Shown here: in pieces, positions 22,331 to 32,972 of the stretch
Numbering within the stretch: position 1 is the first letter of the stretch
How the letters are laid out: every line of letters starts with the position of its first letter
Assembly (NCBI GenBank): GCA_037349315.1
Contig: JBAIAC010000027.1
Span: 11,661,501-11,725,500 of the forward strand
Direction of reading: 5' to 3'
DNA length: 64,000 nucleotides
DNA from: Chelydra serpentina
Lineage: Eukaryota; Chordata; Testudines; Chelydridae
The notes under the pieces: generated by a model
Databases searched by the model: none
Told to the model about the DNA's origin: nothing
The model's input: the letters and a program-made list of their open reading frames with translations, nothing else
Translations under genes and position numbers: made by a program

Positions 22331-23885
22331 AGAGGCGTGTCCCCCAAGTGGTGGATGGGGGTAACCCATCTTGGGGAAACCCAAAAGGGTTGCACCGAAT
22401 ATTACGGAATTAAGTGCCATGAACCATCAGTATCTAGGGGACGGGGAAACTCTGATTTCCAACCAGGGCAGACAGAGCTCAGTAAGCCTCTTCAGGCAAG
22501 TCTATCTAGGAGGAAGAAAATTCTGATTTCAAATCTGAGCAGTCCAAACTCATTAGCCATGGAAGGTAAGTGGACTAGTGCTGGGCAGGCAAGCAGGCTA
22601 TGACCTGGTGTTCCCATGAGCTGGATAGAGTGGACTGGGATAACAAGTCGTTACATACAAAACTCACTTGTTTTAGAAACTGTACAGCAAACCAAATGGA
22701 TTTATACAGATTTTGACCCACACCTGTCAGGCCTGACAAATGGAAATGGTTACAGATATTGGATAACAGCTAAACGTATCACACGTATTGTGAGCTGGTA
22801 TGTTAAAACTCTGTTCACTCCAGACCAGACTGAGCGAGCAGTGGAGGAGTTAAGGAAGTTGCCACTTGCCCTTGCTGCCATAGGGGAGACACGTTGGCTG
22901 GATACCGGAGATTTGGACATTATACTTTCCTTTGCTTCGGACATTCAAGTGGACAACAGAAGAGTAGAGATGGGGTTGCTAGAACAGTGGACACACTTCA
23001 AAGAAAAACAGAGAACAGATTTCAATTAACAGCTGGAAACGGGTGTCTGAGTGGATTGTCATAACAAGGTTTAATACTGCCTACAATAAACTATGCATAA
23101 CTGTGAGCTGCTATTCTGCACCAACCAAAGAGCAAGAGAGGGATAGATTTTATCCACAGCTGGATAGCATTGTAGACAACAGGATTCTGATCATGGGAGA
23201 TATGAAAGCAAAGGTTGGTAGCACACATGGTAAGCAAACGAATAGTGTTTGGATCACATGGCATCGGGTGGCAAACGATAATGGAAAAAGGTTAAGAACA
23301 TGCTTTGAGATACACAATTTTGATTATTGATGGTACTTCCCACCCCCCGACCACAAAGACATGCACAAGATTACATGGAACTCACCAGATGACCAAATCA
23401 AAAACCAGATTGACTACATTACCATCAGTAAAAGGAAGAGACCATCACGTTGCACATTAGAGTCTACAGAAGTGCCAAGCAGGCATGATCATGAACTACT
23501 CATGGGAAAGATTAAGATTAAGTTAAAGTCCTAGAAAAAGATAAAGGCAACTGGAGCCAGATTTGATCCTGAAAGTTAAAAGGATAGCACTGTGGTGGAG
23601 GCATACAAGATGATGCTTGGAGGGCGTTTCAAGCCATTAGTTTGCAAAGAAGAAGAAATCTCATTACAGACCACATGAGAAATATTCAGGGAAGCAAGAC
23701 AAAACACAGCAGAGAAAGTCATTGGAAGGCATAAGCATACAAGGAAAAGCTGGACAAGCAACGAAGGAAGAACATTACAGGAAAAGTGTAAACAAGCCAA
23801 GACTGCTGGGAAAAACAGAAGTAAAAGCATTATGCAAAAATGGCGAAGAAATCAGATTTGTGAGTCTCTCTTTTCAATTCTGTAT
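22331..23885 (+). mobile_element. RTE-like LINE, 5' and endonuclease half (inverted)
   Basis: Plus-strand translation gives apurinic-endonuclease-type LINE motifs: LALAAIGETRWLDTGDLDII (about 22865-22925), VSCYSAPTKEQERDRFYPQL (about 23100-23165), ILIMGDMKAKVGSTHGKQTN (about 23185-23245, the family's LLxMGDLNAKVG), then TWNSPDDQIKNQIDYITI and a C-terminal SRHDHELLMGKIKIKL (family: SDHxLL). A lysine-rich linker follows to about 23870. This half is opposite in orientation to the reverse transcriptase half next to it. Confidence 0.78.
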
Positions 23886-23920
23886 CAGAAGGTCACAGTT
23901 CTGTTCCTTTGCAATTCTTC

Positions 23921-24045
23921 ATTTTCTGAGCCTTAATTCAGAAAAGCACTTCAGCATCTAATTAACTTAAACTTGTACTTAAAATCCTATTGAATTCTAT
24001 GGGACGTAAGCAGCCATTTAAGTGCTTTGCTGAATTGGGGGACTT
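23921..24045. mobile_element. Palindromic MITE (aattcagcaaagcactt family)
   Basis: 'ccttaattcagaaaagcact' on the left pairs with 'agtgctttgctgaattgggg' on the right. The better-preserved relative is at 32843-32972. Confidence 0.65.
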
Positions 24046-25120
24046 ACTAAAGGATTTCACAAAATAAAGATATTTCATCTATCTCCCTCATGCCCCGCGG
24101 CACTCATTTCAGGGCAGCAAAAAGTATTATTCTGCAAGAAATTATTTTTCTCACAAAAGATTTGGGTGAAAAAATACATAGACTTTACATCCAATGAAAT
24201 TTGCAGGCTGTTGTAGTCCTGCCTAGCATATAGTCCTGCCCTGCTTGGCACACATTCACCCAAGAAGATCCTCATTGACATTTGCATGTATAATTGGGTA
24301 GTATAAAGATTTCAGGGCGTTGTCTGCCTGTGAACTTTCCCTTCCAAACTATCCAGATTCCCAGGGATAGAATCCAACTCTTTCCTGGACAAACACAGCA
24401 CCAGCACACTCCCAACCATTCCAAACACTATAAATGCACTAGAAAATATACTGCACGGAACAACCATGCCCGGCCAGAGGAAGATGCCCTATAGGCCTTT
24501 TCCTGCAAGGTGGTATGTGCCTTCAGCTTCATTTGAATCAATTTATATGAGGCAAAATTCATCCCTCATCAATCAAGTTGTACAAGGGCTGAGTTGGGCC
24601 CCGTCTGCCTCATCACAAAGTTCAAAACTACCTTTAAAAGAGAGCAGAGCAGAACGTGCCATTATTGGCTGATCACTACGCAGGCGCACGTATATAACGT
24701 AGGATCAGCGTTAAGTCTAGCTGGGTTCAGAGGTATTTTTGCTGCTGTTCCAGTCATTCCAATGGAAGCCTTGTTCCTCGGATTTCACAGGCTACATTAG
24801 ACACACACGCACAAACGGAACCACACCTTTCCTCCTCTTCAAAGCTCTCAGCCCTTTTGCAAGCTCTGGATCCCTCATAAATGGTAACGTGTTCCCTGCG
24901 GTCTCCCTTCTCGCTCCCTCAGGGAGCGGCCTTCCATTCCTGCAGCACATCTTGTTCAGCAATAACAGGTGTCAAAGTTCCCCCCCGGATTAAAAACGAG
25001 AATACTTCTGCTTTGTTTGACAATCGCAGCCATTAAGCTACTTTTATGGATGTTTCATTACCCAGCAAGCAGGCTCACAGCATGCGCTACAGTAAGTGAA
25101 GACTAAGTAGATATAAACGT
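24046..25120. other. No recognisable feature
   Basis: About 1 kb without a nameable repeat or exon. Confidence 0.4.
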
Positions 25121-25777
25121 TGTGACAGACCCAGACAAGTGGGGTACAGAAGTCTGATCGAAGGCAAATATACTGGCCATTGGATGAATGGTTTTCTGTT
25201 CCCTGAGTGACCAGAGCAGGGGCTGCACTAGAACAAGCAGGAACTTTCTGGAACCAATTGAAGGCAGGCAGGCTAATTAGGACACCTGGAGCCAATTAAG
25301 AAGAACCCGCTAGAATCAATTAAGACAGGCAGGCTAATCAGGGCACCTGGGTTTAAAAAGGAGCTCCCTTCAGTTTGTGGTGTTGCGTGCGAGGAGCTGG
25401 GAGCAAGAGGCACACAAGGAGTTGAGAGGGAGAAGAGCTGAAGGACTGAGGAGTACAAGCGTCAGCAGACCATCAGGAGGAAGGTCCTGCAGTAAACGTA
25501 AAGAAGGTGTTGGGAGGAGGCCGTGGGGAAGTAGCCCAGGGAGTTGTAGCTGTCACGCAGCTGTTACAGGAAACCCTATAGACAACTGCAATCCACAGGG
25601 CCCTGGGCTGGAACCCGGAGTAGAGGGCGGGCCCGGGTTCCCCCCAAACCTCCCAACTCCTGATCAGACACAGGAGGAATTTGACTGTGGGTTCTACCAG
25701 AGGGGAAGATCTCTGAGGCGATCAAAATCCGCCAATAAGCGCAGGACTCACCAAGGTAGAGGAGGAACTTTGTCACA
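25121..25777 (+). mobile_element. LTR-like element, probably solo
   Basis: The segment begins TGTGACAGAC and ends TTTGTCACA, so it has TG...CA ends within a 7-bp inverted TGTGACA/TGTCACA. A TATA-like 'gggtttaaaaaggagctc' lies at about 25348-25366, as expected of an LTR promoter. Direct repeats of 'gcaggcaggctaatta' occur upstream of it. A second copy of the 3' third is at 10761-10963. There is no gag or pol next to it. A clean target duplication is not visible, and the bases after the end are similar in both copies, so the true edge may lie slightly further right. Confidence 0.6.
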
Positions 25778-25852
25778 ACATGTATCATTGCAAATGCAGC
25801 TACTGAGGAAAAGACACAGACATGTAATAAAGACCAGGCAGTATGCTATACA

Positions 25853-26035
25853 TCAGGGGTCGGCAACCTTTCAGAAGTGGTGTGCCGAGTATTCATTTAT
25901 TCACTCTAATTTAAGGTTACGCGTGTCAGTCATACATTTTAACATTTTTAGAAGGTCTCTAGAAGTCTACAATATATAACTATTGTTGTATGTTAAGTAA
26001 ATAAGGTTTTTAAAATGGCTAAGAAGCTTCATTTA
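25853..26035 (+). mobile_element. Truncated hAT MITE (caggggtcggcaacc end)
   Basis: The left end 'caggggtcggcaaccttt' and 'cagaagtggtgtgccgag' are typical of a widespread hAT-like family. The right terminal repeat is absent, so the copy is 3' truncated. Confidence 0.7.
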
Positions 26036-26067
26036 ACCACGTGCTAGTTAAACCCCATTCATTTTCT

Positions 26068-26150
26068 GAGGCTAGGCCCCAGTTCAGCAAAGCACTAAAG
26101 AAGGGCTAGACTGTAAGCACATGCTTAAGTCCATCCCTATTCAGCCAAGA
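26068..26150. mobile_element. Partial MITE (cagttcagcaaagcact family)
   Basis: 'ggccccagttcagcaaagca' and, further on, 'aagcacatgcttaagtccat' match the element at 32843-32972. The right end is degraded. Confidence 0.5.
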
Positions 26151-26827
26151 ATCGACTCTCAGGAGACGCCGTGACCAAAGGATATTTGCACAAGTGCTCC
26201 AGCAAAGCCTTTGGCATGAGACTTCCGCCACAGCATCCGTTACAAGCCTGACACATTTGTTTGCCAACATTAACACTTTTCTCCTGAAGCTAATGGCAAA
26301 GAAGGAAGAGCCCCAGAAACAGTGTGGACACAGCAGCAGGTTATTGTGATTACGTTCCTGATACAACAGCAGAGCTGATTATCCACCCCCAGCTCAATGA
26401 AACGTGATTAGCTGAGCAGCGGACAAAGCCGGGATGATGTCATACTCCAGGATGGCAGGCCCCGTCTACCGGTGATTTGAGGTACAGACCTCCCCGCAGC
26501 TGTGACGTTCCCACCGAGAATTTCACACGCTTGGGGCAGAAATTCCTTGTTCAGCCACAAAACACCGGAGTCAATGGCCGGTTATTTCAAAGTCAGGACA
26601 GTGCTGAGACATGACAGGCTCAGTCACTTGGCTGGTCCCGAAGCACAAGAAACTGCCCCGTGTTCCACTGATCCCAGCGAGTCGGTCTCCGACATGAGGA
26701 ACCCGGACAAACCAGCAAACCGTTCTGCGTTCCCAAAGGGATGCGGAGGGATTTCATCTTTCTGAGCTGTAGGTGGTGCGGGACCCAGTCTTGGGACGTT
26801 CATTCCCCTGGGAGCGCCGCAGGATTG
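26151..26827. other. No recognisable feature
   Basis: Nothing supportable seen. Confidence 0.35.
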
Positions 26828-26925
26828 TTGTATGTATTACCGTAATGCCAAGGACCCCGCTGTGCTAGGCACTGTACAAACACACAACAACAAAAAAGAC
26901 AGTCCCCCATAGTGAAGAACTGGAG
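26828..26925 (-). mobile_element. MIR-like SINE fragment
   Basis: 'gtatgtattaccgtaatgcc', 'gctgtgctaggcactgtaca' and 'aaaaaagacagtcccccata' in order; minus orientation, 3' portion only. Confidence 0.72.
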
Positions 26926-27519
26926 CACGAAGCCTCTGAATTACAGCCCCATGAGCCACTGCGGGGGCATTTCACAACTGCCATCCCACTGCAACACAAA
27001 TGTCCCTACGTGACAAAGAGCTGGGAGGTTTCTAGAGGGCATCTAGGTTGTCCACTCTGAGCCTCCGCTGCCCAGGCCAAGCTCAGTCCTGCAGCAAGCT
27101 GGCCACACACAAGTGTAGGGCGTACACTACGTAAGGAGCCAAACAGCAGCTGAGGGGGGACGGGGAAGAGGGCATTCAGGAGACGTCTTTACACGAGACA
27201 GAGGTGCCCTCGCAAACAAATAGAACTAGAAGAGAAAGTGATTCCCTAGCAACCTCATTGGGGGTGGTATATAAAGAGATAAGTGGACAGTGTACCAGAG
27301 GGAGAGGATTCCTCATGCTAATACATGAGAGACATTTCCAACTTGAGAGAGAGAGATAATCTAATTGAGACAGAAACAGACTGATTTTTCAAAGTCTCTG
27401 GCAGGCTAAGAAACAAACTCAATTTGCGTTATCGGCTTCCTTTCTTCTCTTTATCTTTCCCGGCCTGCCTGCGCAGAAAGGGGGAAACTGCAGCTGCCGT
27501 TTCTCTCTCTCACACAGAC
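26926..27519. other. No recognisable feature
   Basis: Nothing supportable seen. The right end is pyrimidine-rich and leads into the CpG cluster. Confidence 0.35.
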
Positions 27520-27715
27520 ACCTTTGCCGTACCGTGTCCGACGCGCTGCCTGGCCTCAGCCAGACAGGTCGGACGGCCCAGTCGTTGGGCGCTAGCCCGA
27601 GACGCGCGAGACCCAGGCTCCATTCAGACTCAATTCGATCGCTTCGCCTCGCTGTACCGCAGGTCACAGTCTATAAACGGGGAGGAGAGCACGACCTCGC
27701 AGGGGTGTTGAGATA
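27520..27715. promoter_or_regulatory. Short CpG-dense cluster of unknown role
   Basis: I count about 21 CpG dinucleotides in roughly 170 bp, close to or above the number expected from base composition, in an otherwise CpG-poor intron. It matches none of the repeat families in the window. It is preceded by a pyrimidine tract ending '...ctctctcacacag'. It could be an intragenic CpG island, an alternative promoter, an exon of a non-coding transcript or a young GC-rich repeat. Open frames of 60-95 codons exist in three frames and none is recognisable. Confidence 0.4.
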
Positions 27716-28262
27716 AACACGCTGGAGACTTGGCGGTGCTCAAACACTACAATAACGGGGAACATAAAATAGAGTAAGACAGACAGACATTGGGCCCGTC
27801 TATGGCTCCTGAGGGGTTGCACTGCTGATCTCCTGTACACGTTGCAACACTTCCCAGAGCAAGGCAGGCCAGAAGCAACTTCCACTACTGCTTCCTCCTG
27901 CCCTGGGTGTTTGTACATCTCTCCCCGTCAGAAGCTGGTGAACTATTACTACATCTCCCTGCTTACATGTCGATTAGCCAAGCTGAGCAAAGTCCCCCCA
28001 GCCCCCTCGCCATTGTTGTTTCCTTTTTCTGATCTCGCCTCCAGCTGTCAATATCTTTGCCCAGTAACAAGTGCAATACACCCGAGAAGGCTGTGTTGGG
28101 AGTCCCATGGGGAGCAGCCGTTGCCTTCCTGCTCTGTGACACAATGCCTCTGTGTATGCAGGCCAAACTTTCGTTGCAAACTGCCGTCCATTATCTCCCC
28201 CCAGGTCTCTCTCACTATTACTGAGCTTCATTATTGCTACCTTTGATAGATCTGTTTCAGAC
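27716..28262. other. No recognisable feature
   Basis: Nothing supportable seen. Confidence 0.35.
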
Positions 28263-28329
28263 TTACTACGATTTGTATAATAGTAGTGGCTAGAGGCCAC
28301 AGCCAAGATCAAGCCCCCATTGTGCTAGG

Positions 28330-28607
28330 CAGGGCCGGCTCCAGGCACCAGCTTTCCAAGCTGGTGCTTGGGGCAGCATCGAGAATGGGGCGGCAGTCCG
28401 AGTCCTGCGTTGGCAGGTCCGCCGCTCTTCCCTTGCCGCCACGGGACTCGGACTGCTGCGTCGGGGGCCCCGCAACGTCTGTCTGCGTCGGGGGCGGGGC
28501 CCCGCAACGTCTGTCTGCGTCGGGGGCGGGGCCCCCAACGTCTGTCTGCGTCGGGGGCGGGGCCACGGTGACTGCTTGGGGCGGCGAAATGGTTAGAGCC
28601 GCTCCTG
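28330..28607. mobile_element. hAT-like MITE (cagggccggctcc ends), nested
   Basis: Ends 'cagggccggctcc' and 'agagccgctcctg' are inverted with small changes. A perfect 8-bp duplication 'gtgctagg' flanks it (28322-28329 and 28608-28615). It contains about three direct copies of a 31-32 bp unit at 28476-28563 ('cgtctgtctgcgtcgggggc'). Confidence 0.9.
28476..28563. repeat. 31-32 bp minisatellite inside MITE
   Basis: Copies of 'cgtctgtctgcgtcgggggc' plus a GGGGCCCC-like spacer start at 28476, 28508 and 28539. The array expanded inside the transposon. Confidence 0.8.
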
Positions 28608-29009
28608 GTGCTAGGTGCTATACAGACCCACAGAGAGATAGCCCCTGCCCCCAAGACCTCACAGTCGAAGTGGACAAGGCAAACGGTGGGAGAAAAAGTC
28701 TCATCTCCATGTTACAGACAAGGAAAACTTATATCACAGAGTGATCCACTGACTTCTCCGAAGTCTCACAGGGCATCTGTGGCAGAGACAAGAACTGAAA
28801 CTAGATCTCCCAAGCTCCAGCCCAGGGGCAGAGTCACAAGACCTTGATTTTCCCCAGAGGCACTAGAGGAGCACATGCCAGGCAATCCTAGAGCATCGTT
28901 GCTGGAACACAGAGTTCCAATGGATTCCCTGCCAAGCATCCTGTTGAAGATCTGCGCTCACAATAATCTGTTCCTATGATTTATGTACTTGTTCTGCAAA
29001 TTAATCCGT

Positions 29010-29092
29010 GTATGTGTCTGTGTGTGAGAGAGAGAGAGAGAGAGACTGAAGATGGGTCTGCATTTTAAATCTCTCACACACACACACACAGA
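29010..29092. repeat. (TG)/(AG) and (CA) microsatellites
   Basis: A TG run passing into (AG)n at 29010-29045, and a separate (CA)n at 29077-29091. Confidence 0.85.
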
Positions 29093-30230
29093 AAAGATTT
29101 TAATCTGTCCATCTAATTACAATGTAAAGTATCTTTTAAGAAATCTCAAATATAGTTAAGGAAGCTACTTCTTGACACTCTGATAAGAGTGGAACTTCAC
29201 GAATGCAACTCACTCCTTCATAAGTTTGGAAAATTAATTTGTGGGTATTTATTTTACACATATTTATATATTATATGAATGTGACTTGTATGTGCATATA
29301 CGTATTTAGTGAATACTTGTATAGCTATGAAGGCGTTATTATTATTAAGCAGCACACAAATAATTGGGGTGACCTGAGAAGGCATTGCTGGCGACATTCA
29401 CAGAGCTAACCTGAAACAGAAATATCCCCAAAATGTTCCTAAATTGGATGAATTCCGCTCTCTGTTACAGCAGTGTAAACCCAAGGTAACTCCACTATAA
29501 TAATACCAGAGTAACTATGTATTAGCTCCACTGGACTGAGAGCAAAAGCCAGCCTAAAAATGAGTGGGGTGAAAAATCAAAGCAGCTGAACAGGATACAT
29601 TAAAATCATGTGATTTCAGGGCCAAGCTCGTGATTTTCAGAGGTCTGACTCATGATTTAGAACAGCGTGGTTGGCAATACTGGGCAGCTATTAGGAGCTC
29701 AAGACTTACATGCATCCATGTAATCAGATGCAAACACTGAGTGGCTGTGCATGGGTAAATCAACTCTACATCCCCACAATTGGCTTCCACAGGTTTACAA
29801 AACCACAGCCCTAAAGCAGAGCAAAGAAAGCATCAGAGCCGTTGTGCTGTTGCCGCTCACTTCCCCCAGATCCATCAGTGCTTGGCACCCGGCGATCTGA
29901 AGTGAACGCTCATTATTGTTATCGTGAGCAAGGAGACGGGGTGCAATAAGTTTGCCCTGCAGGGTTCCTGCAGAAATGGCATTTTATCCCTGTCTCCTGG
30001 CCCATCTTTAGGCTCCCATTTTTGTGCCCAGCGATAGCCTTCCCCGAAGGGAGAATTTGCGAGCAAATGCAGTCCCTGCCCGAAGATACGATTCATTGAC
30101 ACGGTGCGGCAATATTGAAAGACTAAAAAATGGTTTGCAGGAGAGGATTTTTACTTATTTATTTCCTGAGCACCTTTGGAGAATGGCAGCTGATGGGCAA
30201 GAGATGAAAGCAGCACTAGCAAAGGTTCCC
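29093..30230. other. Mostly featureless, one possible MITE remnant
   Basis: Around 29440-29545, 'ctgttacagcagtgtaaacc' and 'taactccactataataatac' resemble the symmetric 'ggtgtaaatca' elements, too decayed to delimit. The rest shows nothing. Confidence 0.3.
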
Positions 30231-30232
30231 CG

Positions 30233-30246
30233 CCCCCCCCCCCCCC
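30233..30246. repeat. C14 homopolymer
   Basis: Uninterrupted run of 14 C. Confidence 0.85.
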
Positions 30247-30650
30247 GTCTCCTTTGTGATTTCTTACTCTCCGTACTTCATTGAGTTCATCATACCAGAG
30301 ATCTGCTTTACATCTGTTTGAACAGAAAAGGAAACGGTTTGTTGGCAGTCCAATCCTTGCTTCAGTGCACAAGGCTTTAGCACATCACCTGTGGCACACT
30401 AGACTCCTGCTTCTTACCCCAGGGGAAAAAGGAACAAGAATGGAAAGTAAACAGCCCCACACAAACGACGGAGAGGACGGGGCAGGTGAGAGCGGACACT
30501 GGAAGGAGAACACTGAAGCTCTGTGCTCTCGGCAGCCCATCGGAGTAACATGGAGCGAAGCAAAGCCACAGTTATTCATGACGGTAGCACCTGCTGCAGG
30601 CACCAAGCAAGATCAGGGATCCATTGTGCTAGGTGCTGTACAAATCCATA

Positions 30651-30917
30651 GGGTACGTCTACTCTGACAATCGGGACAGCACATGTAGATATACCTGCGT
30701 GAGCTTTGGTGGAGCTAGCTTGCTAAAAATAGCAGCGTAGCCGCCGCGTCGTAAGCCATACAATCCTGCCCGGGACCCTGGGTATGTTCTCGGGCAGTTA
30801 ACCTATCCTGCCACCCTTGCAGCTGCTGCTACACAGCTATTTTCAGTGTGCTACCTTCATCGAAGCTAACTCGGGTTGCTGCAGTCCTGCCTCCGGAATT
30901 GCTGTGCAGCCATACCC
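30651..30917. mobile_element. MITE, 'gtctaca' family, nested
   Basis: Starts 'gggtacgtctactctgac' and ends 'gctgtgcagccataccc'. The interior holds the inverted pair 'gctagcttgctaaaaatagc' / 'gctattttcagtgtgctacc'. Confidence 0.7.
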
Positions 30918-30960
30918 AGAGTGAGATGCAGTCCCTGCCCTGAAGCATTTACAACAGAAA

Positions 30961-31060
30961 GGGGAGATTTTTCAGAGGCGCATGTGGGCACCTAATTCCC
31001 ACCAAAAGCCAATGGGAGTTAGGTGCCTACCTGCTCTTTGTGCCTTTGAAACTCTCCCCC
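30961..31060. mobile_element. Small palindromic MITE, nested
   Basis: The two halves 'ggggagatttttcagaggcg...gggcacctaattccca' and 'tgggagttaggtgcctac...ctttgaaactctccccc' are inverted copies over about 40 bp. Confidence 0.78.
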
Positions 31061-31255
31061 TAAACAGATCAAGGCCGGCAAAGCGTGGGAGAGAGGAAAT
31101 ATTGTCATCCCTATTTTACAGGCAGGGAACTGAGGGAGAGAAAGAGTAAGTGACTTGCCCGTGGTTACACGGGAAGACTGTGGCAGAGTCAGGAACTGAA
31201 CACTGATCTCCTGTTTTCCAGCCCAGTGCTTCAACCACAACAGCATCTCCCACTC

Positions 31256-32395
31256 ACAAACATTGCAAAATGGGCGGCCTTCCATGTGCCATTCCAGATT
31301 TGATATCCCCTTCTCACATCTCCTCTTATCGGCCCAATCACCAATGGCATAAGCAGGTGCAAATGTGCTGAGGTCAAAGGAGTTGCACCTGTATTCGTCC
31401 ACTGAGGCTCCTTTTTAAGATCCTTGCAACAAAAAAGCCAAACAGGAGGGAACATTACAAAGATGAACCATAGAAGGAATCAATTTGTCTCATTAACAAA
31501 AGCTCTGTCCTTCTGTGGTGCACTTATATATCCGATTAAAAGCTAGATTTGTCATCTGAAATAGGAAAAAAGCCCAGGCTAATAAGGTGTAATTGGTAGA
31601 ACACAATGTACCATTCCAGCTGTGGTCACAATACCTGGAATAAACACCAGGGCAATGCTGAAAGCTGTAAATGCCTCTCAAAAGCCATGAAGTGCAGCCC
31701 AGTGTTCAGGAAAAAAATGATCTAAAGAGCAGCTGTTTCTCCAATTCAACAGGCAGACGGTGTGTAATTCTCCTTTTAAAGCCTGACACCTCAATATGGG
31801 CAAACGTAATAATGTATCGATTTCGTCTGCAATATTATACTATCAAATAGCCATGCTGCCGGAACCTAACGAATGGAATTGCTGAGGTCTTTTGGTTTAA
31901 ATGAAGGCGTTTTCAAAACAACCTGAGAAACGTGGGGCACCGATGGAGACAATAACGGACCGGACCCTTAGCGGCTGGAAACCGACTTCCGTGGAGCGGC
32001 GCCAATATATACTACCTGAGGCGCTGACCCAGTCTCAACTTTTCAACTGCCCTGCGGGAACCCGTCATGGCGCTTGATTTGAAGTCAGTGTCTTCTGGGT
32101 GGAGATGAAAGGGTTAAACCTAGCGCACACTGGATTTTCTTGAACCATCAGGTGTTTTTATTTCCAGCCCTACACTTCAACCATGGCTCCAGCTCAGCTT
32201 TCCCTGCAGACGGCCGCTCGGTGCAACCCGTTCTAAACAGACCCCCGCAATCCAACAGTGCAGCCCAACGTACCGGCGTTAGCTGCCGTCCGCCACAACT
32301 TGGTGAGGACTGTAGGTGGGCTCTTCGAAAGCATCCGTGTGGCTTAGAAGCATGAGTTCCATTGACAGTCCATGTATCCCGTGCTCCTAAACCAC
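31256..32395. other. No recognisable feature
   Basis: About 1.1 kb without a nameable element; several CpGs near 31940-32020 do not form an island. Confidence 0.4.
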
Positions 32396-32669
32396 AGGGT
32401 GTGTCTACACTGGAGCTAGGAGCGTGCCTTCCAGCCCAGGCACACCGACGTGCTAGCTCCGCGCAAGCTAGTGCACTAAAAATAACAGTGTGGATGTTGC
32501 GGCACGGGCACCAGCGGCTTGGACTAGCCACCGGAGTATGGACCCAATGGGACAGGGCTTGTACTCGGGAAGCAGCATTCACACTGCTATATTTAGCACC
32601 CTAGAGCTAGATTGTGTCTGTCTCCCCGGACTAGGAAACATGCCAGCAGCTTCAGTGTAGACATATCCT
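32396..32669. mobile_element. MITE, 'gtctaca' family
   Basis: Starts 'agggtgtgtctacactgg' and ends 'cagtgtagacatatcct', a clear inverted pair, with an internal pair around 'agctagtgcactaaaaataa' / 'ctgctatatttagcacccta'. Confidence 0.82.
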
Positions 32670-32803
32670 TGGTCCCTTTCGAAAACCCTCCCCCTAACCA
32701 CGTATAATTCAGCAAAGGGATGACTAAAGCCCCGAGCCTGCAAACTGGGCAGGATTCTACCCACACAGAGCAACTTTCAGGGTGGGGAAGGGGGGATCCT
32801 AAA

Positions 32804-32829
32804 GGAGAGAGAGAGAGAGAGAAAGAGAG
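32804..32829. repeat. (GA)n microsatellite
   Basis: Short GA run with one interruption. Confidence 0.8.
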
Positions 32830-32842
32830 TCCATAAACACAG

Positions 32843-32972
32843 CCCCAATTCAGCAAGCCATTCCTTTTCAGCAAAGCGCTTAAGCACATGCTTAACTTTA
32901 AGCACATGCTTATGTCTCATTGACTTTCATAAGCCTCAAGCACATGTTTAGCTTCTTCGCTGAATTGGGGCC
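32843..32972. mobile_element. Palindromic MITE (ccccaattcagcaa ends)
   Basis: 'gccccaattcagcaagccat' on the left and 'cttcgctgaattggggccta' on the right are inverted; direct and inverted copies of 'aagcacatgctta' fill the interior. Confidence 0.8.

Larger units (their letters stand above)
28263..28850 (-). mobile_element. MIR-like SINE split by a MITE
   Basis: The first part runs to 28329 ('cccccattgtgctagg') and resumes at 28608 with 'gtgctaggtgctatacagac', continuing through 'gatagcccctgcccccaaga' to the tRNA-related end near 28845. The break is exactly the duplicated 8 bp of the inserted element. Confidence 0.82.
30573..31255 (-). mobile_element. MIR-like SINE interrupted by two MITEs
   Basis: Three collinear pieces of one SINE are seen: 30573-30650 ('ccattgtgctaggtgctgta'), 30918-30960 ('gcagtccctgccctgaagca') and 31061-31255 ('taagtgacttgcccgtggtt' and the tRNA-related end). 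The two gaps are the elements at 30651-30917 and 30961-31060. Confidence 0.75.

Noticed and set aside
25377..25979. 200-codon plus-strand frame
   Set aside because: It falls inside the LTR-like element and the MITE after it, with no gag- or pol-like motif.
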